From the NCBI RefSeq assembly GCF_030272615.1, contig NC_081415.1:514052034-514116033 (forward strand): a stretch of 64,000 nt of DNA. Reading direction: 5' to 3'. Source of the stretch: Cryptomeria japonica. Lineage: Eukaryota; Streptophyta; Pinopsida; Cupressales; Cupressaceae. This document shows, piece by piece, positions 1 to 10,286 of the stretch; position 1 is the stretch's first letter, and the number at the start of each line of letters is the position of its first letter. A program made the translations under genes and the position numbers. The notes under the pieces were generated by a model. The model made no database searches. It was not told the origin of the DNA and was given only the letters and a program-made list of their open reading frames with translations.

Positions 1-290
1 CCAGGGAAATGAAGACAATGAAGATCAGGTGATGGAACTTGAGGCATTTCTAGCAAAAAGATTTCCAAGAAGCACTGGTACTTATAAAGGAAAGCTACCT
101 TTGAAGTGTTTCTCTTGTAGTAAAATTGGTCATATTGCTGGTAATTGTCCTAATGCTAGTAAGAAAGAGAAATTTAAAAAATATAGAGGAAAGGGTAAAA
201 AGAAATGTTATGTTGCAGTAGATGAAGGTGTGACCAATTAGGAGTCTAAAGATGAAGATGACAATGAGGAAATTGTGTTTGTAGCCATGA
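1..290 (+). pseudogene. Ty1/copia gag fragment with zinc knuckle
   Basis: This is the C-terminal part of a copia Gag, the nucleocapsid that packages the element's RNA. It reads from the window edge, with a start-like Met at 29, and holds one CX2CX4HX4C zinc knuckle (CFSCSKIGHIAGNC, about 107-148) followed by a Lys-rich stretch. A TAG at 239-241 breaks the frame; reading continues as ESKDEDDNEEIVFVAM to about 288. The same order (knuckle, basic stretch, acidic DE-rich segment, then VFVA) occurs in Gag of the outer copia element near 43.2 kb on the minus strand, so this is a relative in the opposite orientation. At about 285-295 it is joined abruptly to copia-1 reverse transcriptase, so nothing downstream of Gag survives. 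Knuckle identity is sure; the exact family is inferred. Confidence 0.8.
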
Positions 291-296
291 GATATT

Positions 297-831
297 TCCT
301 TAGCCTGCAAACCAAGGAAGTATCCTAGATGAAACCCTGTGGTTGCTCCATATAAATCTCCTCATCAAGATCACCATGAAGAAAAGCACTTTTCACATCC
401 ATCTGATGTACAACCCAACCACGAGCTGCAACAATAGCAAGTGTCAAGCGAATGGAGTTCATCTTGGCTACAGACGTAAAGGTCTCAGTATAGTCAACAC
501 CTACAACCTGACAGAAACCTTTCGCAACAAGTTGAGCCTTGTACTTATCCACACTACCATCCACTGCAAACTTGGTCTGATAGATCCACTTACATCGAAC
601 CATATTTCTCCCCTTAGGGAGATGGACTAAATCCCATGTGTTGTTCCTCATCAAGGAACTATACTCTTCCTCCATAGCTTGGTCCCACTCAAGAACCCTT
701 GATGCTTCCCAAAATGTCTATGGATCGGAAGTGGTAGCAATGAATGCATGTGGAAGATCCTGGTGTTGTGATCGAGTTCTCCATGTATCTAAAGGATCCC
801 CAACAAGAGAACTCACAGACTCAAGTGTCTG
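297..831 (-). pseudogene. copia-1 reverse transcriptase, N-terminal part
   Basis: RVT_2-type (copia) reverse transcriptase, which copies element RNA into cDNA inside virus-like particles. Visible from right to left are the lead-in AMEEEYSSLMRNNTWDLV, the palm entry CKWIYQTKF, AQLVAKGF and the first catalytic block HQMDVKSAFLHGDLDEE with its Asp. A TAG follows QGFI, where related elements usually have Gln, then the frame reads DTSLVCRLRK before homology ends at the junction with the plus-strand gag fragment. The YVDD-type second catalytic block and everything after it are missing. Another stop lies near 718-720. The frame differs from integrase, so at least one indel lies between 1575 and 1242. 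Not functional. Confidence 0.85.
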
Positions 832-1242
832 TCAAGTCCAACGAGGTCTAGGTGGAGGTGGAGAATGAGGCTCCTCAACTACAAGTGGACCCTGTAGAGG
901 TGTAACCCTGCGAGTCAGAGTTGAAGGAGTCTCATCATCTGAATCACTAGCATCACTATCCACAATGGAGGAAGGTGGAGGAGGAAGAGAGGCTAAGCTA
1001 GGAGAGCTCTCCTCAAAGTGAACACTCCTCTCAATGAACACCTCATGTGTCTCAGGATCCATCAATCTATATGCCTTAACACCCTCAGGATATCCAACAA
1101 ATATGCAAGGCTGACTTTGTGGTTCCAATGCCTTGTGTTTTTGCAGAGGTATGCGAGCCCATGCTGGACACCCAAAGACTCTAAAATGTCTCACAATTAG
1201 TTTCCTACCAGACCAAGCTTCAAAAGGAGTAATACCTTGCAA
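832..1242 (-). pseudogene. copia-1 integrase C-terminal region
   Basis: An open frame of 136 codons matching the region after the copia integrase core: TPFEAWSGRKLIVRHFRVFGCPAW, then CIFVGYPEGVKAYRL and VFIERSVHFEE, which is the SH3-like C-terminal domain found in plant copia polyproteins. It then runs into a Pro/Ser/Asp-rich linker (SLASLPPPPSS, DSDASDSDDE) typical of the integrase to reverse-transcriptase junction. It is in the same frame as the reverse transcriptase fragment to its left and out of frame with the integrase core to its right. Confidence 0.85.
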
Positions 1243-1249
1243 AGCTTTG

Positions 1250-2366
1250 TGAGGAACCCGATTCTGGATATGTGTCGCACAACTGATAGCCTCTGCCCAA
1301 AAGGCAGGATCAAGAGATCATGCATGAATGATACAACTAGCCATTTCTTTGAGAGTTCTATTCTAGCATTCTACAACTCTGTTCTACTATGGAGTGTATG
1401 CTACAAAATGCTAAAGATCAATCCCCTCAAAAGTACAAAAATCCTCAAGTCTCTTGTTCACATATTCCTTCCATTATTTGTGCAAAGAATCTTGACCACT
1501 TTCCTGGATTGCTTCTCCACATGAGTCTTGAAGTCCTGAAACCTGTCAAATAATTCACTCTTATGAATGAGAAATTAGACCCAAGTGAAGCAGGAGTAGT
1601 CATCAATGAAGGTGAGGACGTAGCGGGCCTTGCTAAATGAAGGTGCTGGAAATGGACCTGCTACATCACTGTGAACAACTTGAAGAACTTCCAAAGCTCT
1701 CCAAGCTTTCCCCTTATCAAACTTCTCCTCGGGATGCTTGCCCATGGAACAACCTGAACATACACCCTCTGAAAAATTGATTTGAGGTAGACTTGTGACC
1801 ATCTCTTTAGTGTTGAACTGTTGAAGATAGCGGTAGTTGAGGTGACCAAACCGCTCATGCCATAGCTTACTTTCAGAATTTGATTGAGTAAGCAAGGCCC
1901 TAGAAGGTGAACTTGGCACAAAGTGGGAGAATGAATAAAGCCTTGAGTTGTCATTGACTTGTCCCACTGCTACCAAGGCATCATCATCAAGTTCCTTTAC
2001 CACAACTGAATCTGGTGTAAACTCAACTTTTTTCCCATTCCCATAGTGAGTGATTTGGTAGATAGAGAGAAGGTTGGTAGACAAGTTAGGAACATAGAGA
2101 ACATTCTCAAAAGTTCCATCATCCATGTCAACTGAACCTTTCCCTTCAACCTCTACTTGTGTATCATCACCTATGTAAATGTGAGGTACCTTAGATGGCT
2201 CCAATGAAGAAAACTGCTCCTTTGTAGAACCCATGTGATATGAGGCACCTGAGTCAAGTATCCATAATTGTGAAGAGCCTGCTGTAGCCACAAATGCTTG
2301 TCCTTTTCCCTTAGAATGTGAGGAAGAGGAAGGAGATGAATCCTTCTTTGTGTAGGCAGATGGCAA
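1250..2366 (-). pseudogene. copia-1 protease and integrase core
   Basis: Aspartic protease plus integrase, normally cleaved from the polyprotein. The protease motif WILDSGASYHMGS (D-S-G active site intact) lies near 2270-2230. The pre-integrase zinc domain reads LWHERFGHLNYRYL then CSGCSMGK (H-H-C-C pattern), followed by VVHSDVAGPFP with the first catalytic Asp and FIDDYSCFTWV. An unbroken stretch of 263 codons ends at 1575 with a TAG. The second half of the core (1250-1570) is only readable with frameshifts and extra stops. This stretch is in frame with gag to the right. Recognisable but dead. Confidence 0.88.
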
Positions 2367-2424
2367 GTTGATGTTGTTTTTCTTAAGAAGATTAGTTAAC
2401 TCATCAACTTGCTTTGTGTGGCAT

Positions 2425-3257
2425 CAATGCTCATCATGACCATACTTCTTGCAATATGCACAAGTTGGTTTATCTTTCTTATGTGGTGTCCCCTTCTTGG
2501 AAGAGGATGAAAAATTGCCTTGTCATGGAGAGGATGATTGTCCTTTTTCCTGCTATGGCTTTGACTTAGAGTGCTTCTTCTTCTTCTTGGAATCTTTGCC
2601 TTGACCTCCTTGATTCCCTTGATTAGCCACCAAAGCCTTGGACTTTGAAGACTTGAGAAGCCACATGTTCAACAACTTAGAATGTTCCAATATCAACATT
2701 TCTGTGAAAGCATCAAATGAAGGCATAACATAGGAACTCCCCACTGTCAAATGATGAGTTTGGAAGCTAGACACAAATACTACATATTCTGGTGCAAGCT
2801 TGTCCAACAAGTTGAATATTAACTGAGCATCCTTTTTGTTAATTCCACAATCCTTAAGCTTTGCTCTTAGCTCATTTGCTTTGGTGACATAATCTTGGAT
2901 TGTATCAAAACTCTTGGGATCCAAGTTGGTGAGCTCATTGTCAATTTTGTAACCTCTGATTTCATCAACTTGACCATACAATTTTTGAAACATATTCCAA
3001 GCCTCTTTGATTGTTATACACTTCTCAATGTGAAAAATGAGGTCATCTGGTACATACTTGTGCAAAGTTCCAAGAGCCATGCAATTCTTAGTGAGCCATT
3101 CTAATTGAGCATTAGGATCAACCTTAGGATTAGGTGGTGCTGCTATCGTTCCATCTATGTAGTGCACGAGACCTTTTTCCATTAATTTGCTCCATACTTT
3201 AATTTTCCATGATGCATAATTATGTGGAGTTAACGGTGGAAATTTATGAGGACTCAT
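2425..3257 (-). pseudogene. copia-1 gag
   Basis: Capsid/nucleocapsid polyprotein of the copia element. I place the start at the Met at 3257 (MSPHKFPPLTPHNYASWK, a typical plant copia Gag opening) rather than the Met 12 codons upstream. The body has the usual UBN2-like pattern (LEWLTKNCMALGTLHKYV, KEAWNMFQKLYG, KANELRAKLKDCG). A Lys/Ser-rich tail (KDSKKKKKHSK) is followed by a TAG at about 2550. The same frame continues past it through a TGA to a zinc knuckle CAYCKKYGHDEH-stop-C near 2425-2460, where the residue before the last Cys has become TGA. All three stops fit C-to-T changes of CAG or CGA codons. Confidence 0.85.
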
Positions 3258-3939
3258 TGCAACAAAAATGAAAGAGCACAAAGAGAGGCACAATCACACA
3301 AGACACCCCCTCTAATTCACTCAATCAAGGAACCCCCCCAAAAGTGATGATTTGACACTTTATACTTAGTGCGTATACAATGGGCCACTTGCAAAAAATG
3401 GCAAAGTGGGCTTCTGATTTGAATTTTACAACTGCCTCAATAAGGCCAAAAGATACTCAAGCTAATAATGCAAGAGATCTAAACTAAGATCCAAGCACTT
3501 TACAAGTACCAAATAGGCCTAATAAGACCAATATCTGAAAGTACAACTTCTACTCAAAATATCTAAAATATGATCATAGATTATGAAAGTAGATGAAAAA
3601 ACATACACTTTAAAAAAAAATGACACCTGAAAAGGAGGTCGTATGAGCTCAAACGAGGTCTTTGAAGTCGTAGAATTGAGGATTGGATAGGTACAACTGA
3701 GAGAATCCAAAAATTCTGAAAAACCTGTGCACCAAAACCAGAAAATAACCACACCACTACAAAGAGCATGAAAAATTAGCCCAATTAAAAAAAATTGCTC
3801 CCAAAAAGGAGCAAAATTGAGCAAGTTATGAGCCTCCAAAGTTGGCCCAAAAAACCAAATAGCTCAACAAAGAGGGGTCTGTGAATTTCCTAAAAAAACT
3901 GATTGGGCGCTGATTGTGCAAAAAAGCTAGGTGGCGCTG
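3258..3939. other. copia-1 leader, gag-proximal part
   Basis: Untranslated leader between gag and the primer site, AT-rich. It holds no convincing ORF; a 106-codon open stretch on the minus strand (3519-3839) has no recognisable motifs. Confidence 0.5.
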
Positions 3940-4365
3940 GCTGGGCACTCCTGTCGGTAGTCATCGGAAAGAAGACAGTTGGTGGCCAGAAAATTTTGAC
4001 GGCGGCCGAAAAAGTTTTCGGCGGCGGCCGGAGGGTTGCCTAAGGGCCGGCGGTGGTTGCCGGAGGGTCGGGGGGAGGTGCTGGTGGTAGGGTTGGGAGG
4101 TCCCGGTGGCGATCTGGGTAGTAGCGGGCTGGGGGCGCCAAGGTTGGGTGGGGCGCAAGACTCGGCGGGCTGGGCAGCGCTGTGGGCAACGGCGGGTGGC
4201 GAGCTACAAGCTGCTGCTACGGGCAGCGTCAGGGCTTTTGTCTACTAGCGGTGCTGCTGGCAGTGGCTGCGGGATGTCGGCGGTGCTACTAGCAGTGGGC
4301 GCTGGGCTGCCAAAACCTGCAGACCCTACAGGGATGTACGGAGGCGCAGGGGGGGGTCTACGGAC
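3940..4365. other. GC-rich island inside the copia-1 leader
   Basis: About 420 bases dominated by GGC, CGG and GTGG runs, in sharp contrast to the AT-rich sequence on both sides. Frames through it on both strands are open (for example 4036-4248 +, 4106-4426 +, 3961-4158 -). The predicted peptides are Gly/Ala/Pro low-complexity, so the openness is explained by composition. It sits between the primer site and gag, where a structured leader or an old insertion would both fit. Confidence 0.6.
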
Positions 4366-4373
4366 CCCCAACA

Positions 4374-4512
4374 AAAAAATTTTCTATAATTTTTTTTTTA
4401 AAAAAACCAACTTTTTTTTCGGATAAATTTTTTTTTTAATTTTTTTTTTCAAATTTTTTTTTTTCGAAAGACTGGAAATTTTTTTTTTCAAAAAAAAATA
4501 TTTTTCTTTTGT
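4374..4512. repeat. A/T homopolymer cluster in the copia-1 leader
   Basis: A run of at least six poly-T or poly-A tracts of 7-11 bases separated by a few other bases. On the element's sense strand (minus) these are poly-A tracts. Read as protein they give only Lys/Phe strings, so the 62-codon open frame here (4384-4572 -) is spurious. Confidence 0.8.
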
Positions 4513-4726
4513 TAGATCTGAAAATTCTGTATCGTACTGCCCAAATTGGGCAAAACATTCCTCAACCCCCAAAAGTCAATTTTTGCCAAAAATGGTCAAG
4601 TTTATACTCGATTTTTATGGAAACAGCCTCCTGGACACAATGGTGAGGTCAAAAATGTTCTAAGATGCCTCCAAAAATAGAAGCCTTCAAAAAATGTCTC
4701 CAAAAACCAATTAATGAAGCCCCAAT

Positions 4727-4739
4727 GGCTTTGATACCA
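4727..4739 (-). other. copia-1 primer-binding site
   Basis: On the minus strand the bases right after the LTR read TGGTATCAAAGCC, matching the initiator tRNA-Met 3' end used by plant copia elements (consensus TGGTATCAGAGC) with one change. It directly follows the LTR-terminal CA. Confidence 0.85.
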
Positions 4740-5196
4740 TGTAGGATTTTGCCAAGATCAAGGGCACAATTAAAAGCATAAAAAGAGAGATAATAGAATG
4801 ACAAGAACAAACTATATTCTCATCAATATGCAAATGATCAACTGGATTAACCAATACAATGAATATAGGCCTGCTTATATAGGCAAGGCCATATGGATGT
4901 ACGAGCACAAAATTATGACATGTGGCTCAATGAGAAAGAAGGGTAGGTAAGAAATACTAGGGGTAGGTAGGAGAAATAATATAATATTCCACAAGAGGTG
5001 GATGACCCACCGAATGTGGAGTGTAACAACAAAACAAGACCACACAAGGTGGAATTTCTCCTACAAGCTCTATCCCTATGTGCACACTTCCCTAAGTGTC
5101 TCAAATCCAAACTACGAAGAGATGCATTATCCTAAGTTAACTTAAGTAAAGTGTAATAATATCCATAATGAATATTTATTTACACCAACACTAACA
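4740..5196 (-). repeat. copia-1 5' LTR
   Basis: A 457-bp LTR. On the minus strand it begins TGTTAGTGTTGG and ends CCTACA, directly followed by the primer-binding site. It holds a clear TATA box about 140 bases before the end. There is no second LTR in the window because the element's 3' half is missing. Both borders have TG...CA form. A primer site for a different, plus-strand element starts at the other border. Confidence 0.82.
4874..4881 (-). promoter_or_regulatory. TATA box of the copia-1 LTR
   Basis: TATATAAG on the minus strand, inside the LTR and followed by GCAGGCCTATATTCATTG, a layout typical of the U3/R border of plant copia LTRs. The core is partly palindromic, so plus-strand use cannot be excluded. 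Confidence 0.6.
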
Positions 5197-5211
5197 ATTG
5201 GTATCAGAGCC
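5197..5211 (+). other. Primer-binding site of the plus-strand LTR element
   Basis: ATTGGTATCAGAGCC, an exact initiator tRNA-Met type site, begins the internal part of the element that runs to the right. It directly abuts the copia-1 LTR on its left. No 5' LTR related to the element's own 3' LTR (10287-11049) is present. Confidence 0.85.
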
Positions 5212-5267
5212 TGATCCTCTATTTGCAAAAGCCTAACAGCTTGAGGAAGATTCTGAAACTAGTACAA

Positions 5268-6380
5268 ATGGAGAACTTAAGACAACCGTTGGAAGGAGCT
5301 CTTGAAGATTTTGATGCATAAAAATTGAAGAATATCAAACTTGAAGATGATCTAAGGGCTGTTGAGGAATTCATTAAAGGACTTTAGGGGAACCTGGTTA
5401 TAGCACAAAATAAGAGAAAAGAACTTCATGAGAAAATGCAGAATGATGATGATGAAAAGGAAACCCTTAGAGACATTGCAAACAAGTTGAGACAAGAAAA
5501 CACTAATATGAGGAATGAAATGCAAGATATGACTATGAGGTTATGTAAGGATATTGAAGATAGGAAGAATAATGAAGAATACTTGACTAGGAGACTTAAT
5601 GATGCAGGAAATAAAAATCTAAGACGTTGTCATGAGAATGATATGCTAAAGATAGATCTAATTCACATGCAACATGACAAGGAGGAGCTTAGAAGACAAG
5701 TTTGAATTCTGGAAAATGAGTTGATCACTTCAAATGAACACAAAGACAAATCCAAGAAAAGTTCAGAAAGACTTGATGACATGTTGAAAAGATAGAAACT
5801 TGATGGAGATACAATTGGACTTGGATTTGAAATTGGAGAAAGTTCTGGTACTACAAATAATCAAGATCAAAACAAACCGGTAAGACAACCTAATGCTTAT
5901 AAATTTAATGGGAAATGTTTCAATTGCAACAAATATGGTCATAGAGAAAATTAGTGTAGATTTAGAAATAATCAGAATACAAACTCACCCATCGATCAAT
6001 GTTCCAAATGCAACAAAGTTGGTCATAATTCAGAAAATTGTAGAATGAATATGAAATGATATGTTTGTGGTAGATTTGGGCATTTATCTAATTAATGCAA
6101 AACACAAACTAGTCAAGGATATGGAAAGGCTATTCAGAGGAATAATGTAACTTTTTATGCATGTAACAAGATTGGGCATATTGCAAAATTTTGTAGAAGC
6201 AAGATTATACCAGTGAATAATAAAGGATCTAGTGTGAAGGGAAAAGAAAAGGTAAATGAAATAAAGAAAGAATTTTCAAAACAATGGATTAAGAAGGCAG
6301 ATCAGAAAGTTGATGAATCTATCTCTGCACTGGTAGAATAGAGTAACCCTCCACTGGTAGGAGATTCTTCATCTAACTAA
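5268..6380 (+). pseudogene. ORF-A: gag-like coiled-coil protein with four zinc knuckles
   Basis: Reading from ATG 5268 gives about 370 codons ending at TAA 6378-6380. The first half is Glu/Lys/Asn-rich and helical in character (RDIANKLRQENTNMRNEMQDM), probably a coiled coil. The second half has four zinc-knuckle units near 5920-6200. The second is perfect (CSKCNKVGHNSENC). The first and third have a stop just before the last Cys, and the third and fourth have each lost their first Cys. Eight stops interrupt the frame: most are TAG or TAA, with TGA near 5703 and 6058. A Lys-rich tail follows. The knuckle array indicates an RNA-binding nucleocapsid role; no protease or polymerase follows in frame. 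Confidence 0.7.
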
Positions 6381-6680
6381 GGAATAAACCTTAGGGGGTA
6401 TTGCAGCAAATTGAAAATTGTGCATTTTACCCTCTGTTGATGGTGAGAAGATACATTTCTTCTTTACAAGCAGATGTGTTAGTTTTTCACTTAATCGGTG
6501 AGCATTTAATGTAGTTTTAAAGAACCTTTTTGGCTATAAAGCACTGGAAAACCCTCATTTCGACTCACCAAGCATTCAAACAATCAGAGAGTGTGAAACT
6601 GAGCAAGGGCATTATAAGGCAAAGCTATGAAGTGATTTTTTAGGCATTCAGAGAACTTTAGTTAAGAGGTATTTATCAAA

Positions 6681-9600
6681 ATGGCAACTTCATCTTCCGT
6701 TCCTGAGTTTATTGCAAAACCTATCATTGTTGAAAATATCAAACACCCTAGACCCGTGTTTAAGATTATCCCCAAGATTGCAAAGTAGGATGATTCTGTC
6801 AGAGCTTTTTCAAAAAATTCGAAGGGTGTAGCATTTGCTGAAGACCCTAAAATATACATACATTGTAACATAGAAAACCTAGGGACTGAAGATTTGAAGA
6901 AAATGTTTAATGAGGTTATTACCGATGAACAATGTATGATTAAACCTAAACATAAGATTGTGGAAGAATTAGGTTTTATAGAAATACTGAACATTCCTAA
7001 ATTTCTAAAGGAAGTTGTAAGACTTGTATTAAGAAGAGTCCATGGAGAGTTCATGTAGTTAGAGTTAGTTTGCAAAATAACCAAGGAAGAAATTAAGGCA
7101 ATCACTAGTTTACCCTCAATCGGTAGTAGACCTGATAAAACCAAGAAAATACATAACAAAAGTGTGACAAGTGTAACTAGAGCCACATTTGATAGCAGGT
7201 CACTTAGAGTCAATGATGTTTAGGAAATAAATTTGAGATATGTTAGTATGATACTTGGATATAAAGCCACACATGCCAATAGACTGAATTCGGTTTCTAG
7301 CCTTTTTATTCACAGTGCATATGAGATGGTGAACAATAATGCTAAGATAGATGTTTGTGAATGCCTTAAAGATGAACTAATTGACAATTTGAAGAAGATT
7401 AAGGGAGATAAGAAAGGTACTTTCCATTTTGGGAACCTACTAGTATGCTTAATGCTATACTTTACCAAAGAGATACCCATCATAGGTCACAAAGAATTTG
7501 GTTATGACATCGTAGTAGGAAAATAGACATAGGAAGCTTTCACCGGTATGGGAACTGACTGTGATAAGATCATAATAGATTACTTTAAAATATTTCAAAC
7601 TAAGATGAGAGAAAGAGATAGATTACCATAGAGCATAGTTGATAAATCTTACAACCAAATCTATTTTTTTATTAAAAGAGATGAGCCTTGGAAGGAAGTA
7701 GTAAGCCCTATAACTATTTGGGTTACTAAGATGGGTTATGGGGTAGACCTACCTGTTCTAGAAATATATGCAAAAGCCCTACTTGATGCACCTAGGGAGC
7801 TATCTGAAGGAATATTTGGTAATGCAAAAACTATTGCAAGTAATGTATCTATGAAGAAATAAAGGAAGAAAAGAGACAAGTTTATCGAATATTCCTCTAA
7901 GAAGGCTAGTGAAATTAAGGAAAATGTCATTAATATCAATGGTATATCAGCTAGTGAGCTTAAAGGACTGCATTCGGAAGCACATGTTTCACTGGTTGTG
8001 ACATCTTCTGATACTGACAGTGGCACGACTGCTAAGTTTAAAAGAGTTGAAAGGAGAAAGAGAAAACCCTCATTGGTACCCTCTCCTTCTCCTAAGAAAT
8101 CTAGGACACTAAGGAAAAAGCAGCAGGCAGTTAGGGAATCGTAGAAGAAACTTACACCAAAGAAGAAACTAACACCGGTTACCCCTACACTAGATGATCT
8201 ACTGAATGAGATTACACAGGAAGGTAATCTAGTAAATGTAAATAAATGGTATAATTATTTTAAGGATTCTGACAAACAAACTACTGAAGAAAGCATTATT
8301 CTACATTTGGATATCTACAAGAAAGTTTTGATAGAAGTAATTAATGATTTACCTAATGATTTATACATGAGACTGTAAGCTAAAAGGCTATCTGTGATGA
8401 AACTGGATAGGAAGTTGAAAGCTGAAGCCCTTTTGGTTGTACATTTGGTAAACTCTAAGGAAGAGATAGATGAACTTATATCTGAAGCAAATCGGTTAGT
8501 ATTTGTCAGTGGGCACCGAAAAGTAAGCCTGATGGCTGGAAGGGTTAAGGAAATTGCAGATGAGACTGCATATAAATGGGACATATTTTTTGTTGAGAAG
8601 GAAAAGCAAGAGGAAAGAAACAAACTGAAAGTGGAAAAGACATTCAAGGCATATCAGAAAGATAAGGGAAAAGGTAAAGTAGGTGGTGTACTTTCTATAA
8701 AAGTAACAGATAACATCTCTCCACCAGCTTAGGACACCCCTCCATTAACTTCAACATCACCGGTACATACAACTAATCCACCGAATATGGCTACTGAAGG
8801 TATAACTCATTATGATACTAGCCTAAAGTCAGAAATACTTTTTACCATGAATGTGGATACACAGGATATAAACATTGTTTTGGACAAAGAGACTGTAGAG
8901 GTTAAGGGAGATGATGTCAAAGACAACAAGATCTCTAAGAAACTGGCACACACTGTTGACTCTCAAGAAACTGGGATACCAACATAAGCTAAGCAACCAG
9001 AGACTGAGAAAATAATAGAGGTTAAGACAACTAACACATGGCAACTGAAATCAAAGAAACCAACAGTTTTATAGACAGAGAAACAATCTAAGGAAAAGGT
9101 TCATGGTGAGTATGGATAACCGGCAGTTGCAGAGGTTCTTAATCAAATTGAGAAACCATCAAAGGTAGAGGTACATACATAGATAGATCCACCCTAAGAA
9201 AATGTAAGTGGAAGCATTTGATGGAAATAAAGAGGATATAGTGAAAGTAATTGGACAAACATCTATTGAGAAGAAACTCATAGCAGAACTGATCACATCT
9301 ACAGGTGAATTTAGACCTACTAACATAATAGAGGTTCTATTGGATTCCATCAAGAGGATACAAATTGCAATGCCTTAGCATTTAAGGCAATTGACAACAC
9401 ATTACCTATCCCAAAGATGATTGCACCTAATTGTCAGATAGAGCACATTAATGATTCTTTAGGTAAATTGGACACATTGTCCAAATTCATTGTTGATAAT
9501 GTCATAACTCTGGAAAAGGTGAATGAGGATACCATTAAGGAGAGAGTTGACAAAGAGAAAAATAGATTATTTGATAATACTATAAATAGTTGTACCGATA

Positions 9601-10085
9601 ACTTGGACACACTTTTACTGGTACTTAACTCTACAATTTCAGAGTATAAGGATTTATATATAGAAGCATGTAAACCTCACTGTTTGACAAAAGACATTGA
9701 TGAGGAGATTAAAAAGACAAAAAGGGAGATTCATGACATTGCGGATAATATGATAGGCTCTTCGGGACTTATCTCAATTTTTGAGCAGGAAATGATAGTT
9801 TTTGAGGAGAAGATGTAGAAACTTGAGATAGAAAAGGCAAGAATAAGGTCCAAAGCCCCGAAACTAAAGAATAAACTTGGTCCGAGGCTGGATAGTATGA
9901 TTAATCAGAGAGCTGAACTGACTAAGGCAACAATTGCTAGAGAACGTTCACCGGAGCAACAAATGCACTATCTCACTGATATGATCCAGTAGAATGAGGC
10001 AACTCTAACTGACATCAACAAGTTTATGCAAAGTTTGAATCTAGTTTTGGCGGACATTTTTTAGATAGTATCCAATCGGTTATAG
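6681..10085 (+). pseudogene. ORF-B: large retroelement accessory protein of unknown function
   Basis: Reading from ATG 6681 (MATSSSVPEFIAKP) gives about 1,130 codons in one frame, interrupted by roughly twenty TAG/TAA codons, with no TGA noticed, and two compensating frameshifts near 9200 and 9385. The N-terminal third is globular. It contains RRVHGEF, KITKEEIKAITSLPSIG, a mostly hydrophobic domain (SSLFIHSAYEMV, FGNLLVCLMLYFTKEIPIIG) and WVTKMGYGVDLPVLEIYAKA. A basic middle (ERRKRKPS, TLRKKQQ) resembles a nuclear localisation region. The C-terminal third (about 9400-10060) is heptad-like, probably coiled coil. I recognise no enzyme motif. The N-terminal signature resembles plant-transposon-associated domains and the third ORFs of LINE-2 and LINE-3 here. 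Its function is unknown. Confidence 0.65.
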
Positions 10086-10274
10086 ATCTTGAGGTAGTAT
10101 TCTTTTACTCCTTGATTATTTACGAAATCCTTTCTCATTGATGTCAAAGGGGGAGTAGTGGAGAGAAAAATGCATGTACAGAGGAGATCACTTTCTCAAG
10201 GGGAGTACATCTTTTTAGATTTTAGTTTTGGGATAATAGTTTTGATTTTTCTCATGATTTTTGCCATCAATGCC

Positions 10275-10286
10275 AAACAGGGAGAT
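10275..10286 (+). other. Polypurine tract of the pol-less LTR element
   Basis: AAACAGGGAGAT, directly before the 3' LTR and preceded by TTGCCATCAATGCC. It differs by two bases from the tract AAAGGGGGAGAT in both copia elements at 38-52 kb. A second purine run near 10147 lies too far from the LTR border to be the primer. Confidence 0.75.

Larger units (their letters stand above)
291..5196 (-). mobile_element. copia-1: Ty1/copia retrotransposon lacking its 3' half
   Basis: On the minus strand the order is 5' LTR (5196-4740), tRNA primer site, a leader of about 1.5 kb, gag, protease, integrase and the start of reverse transcriptase, the usual copia order. Reverse transcriptase stops abruptly near 291. 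RNase H, polypurine tract and the 3' LTR are absent, so the copy is truncated and cannot transpose alone. Gag through the first half of integrase (3257-1575) lies in one frame with a few nonsense codons; the rest is in another frame. Right of the LTR the next bases are a plus-strand primer site of a different element, discussed as a finding. Confidence 0.85.

Noticed and set aside
4036-4426. Open plus-strand frames in the GC-rich island as possible genes
   Set aside because: Frames on both strands are open at once and give only Gly/Ala/Pro low-complexity peptides; composition explains them.
4384-4572. A 62-codon Lys-rich minus-strand frame
   Set aside because: It is a translation of poly-A tracts, not a protein.
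6662-7213. A 183-codon minus-strand frame inside ORF-B
   Set aside because: It is the antisense shadow of ORF-B; the plus strand has the long conserved frame and the element structure.
5268-10085. TAG/TAA reassigned to Gln (altered genetic code)
   Set aside because: CAG and CAA codons are still used in the same frames, frameshifts are also present, and the setting is plant transposons, where methylation-driven C-to-T decay explains the pattern.
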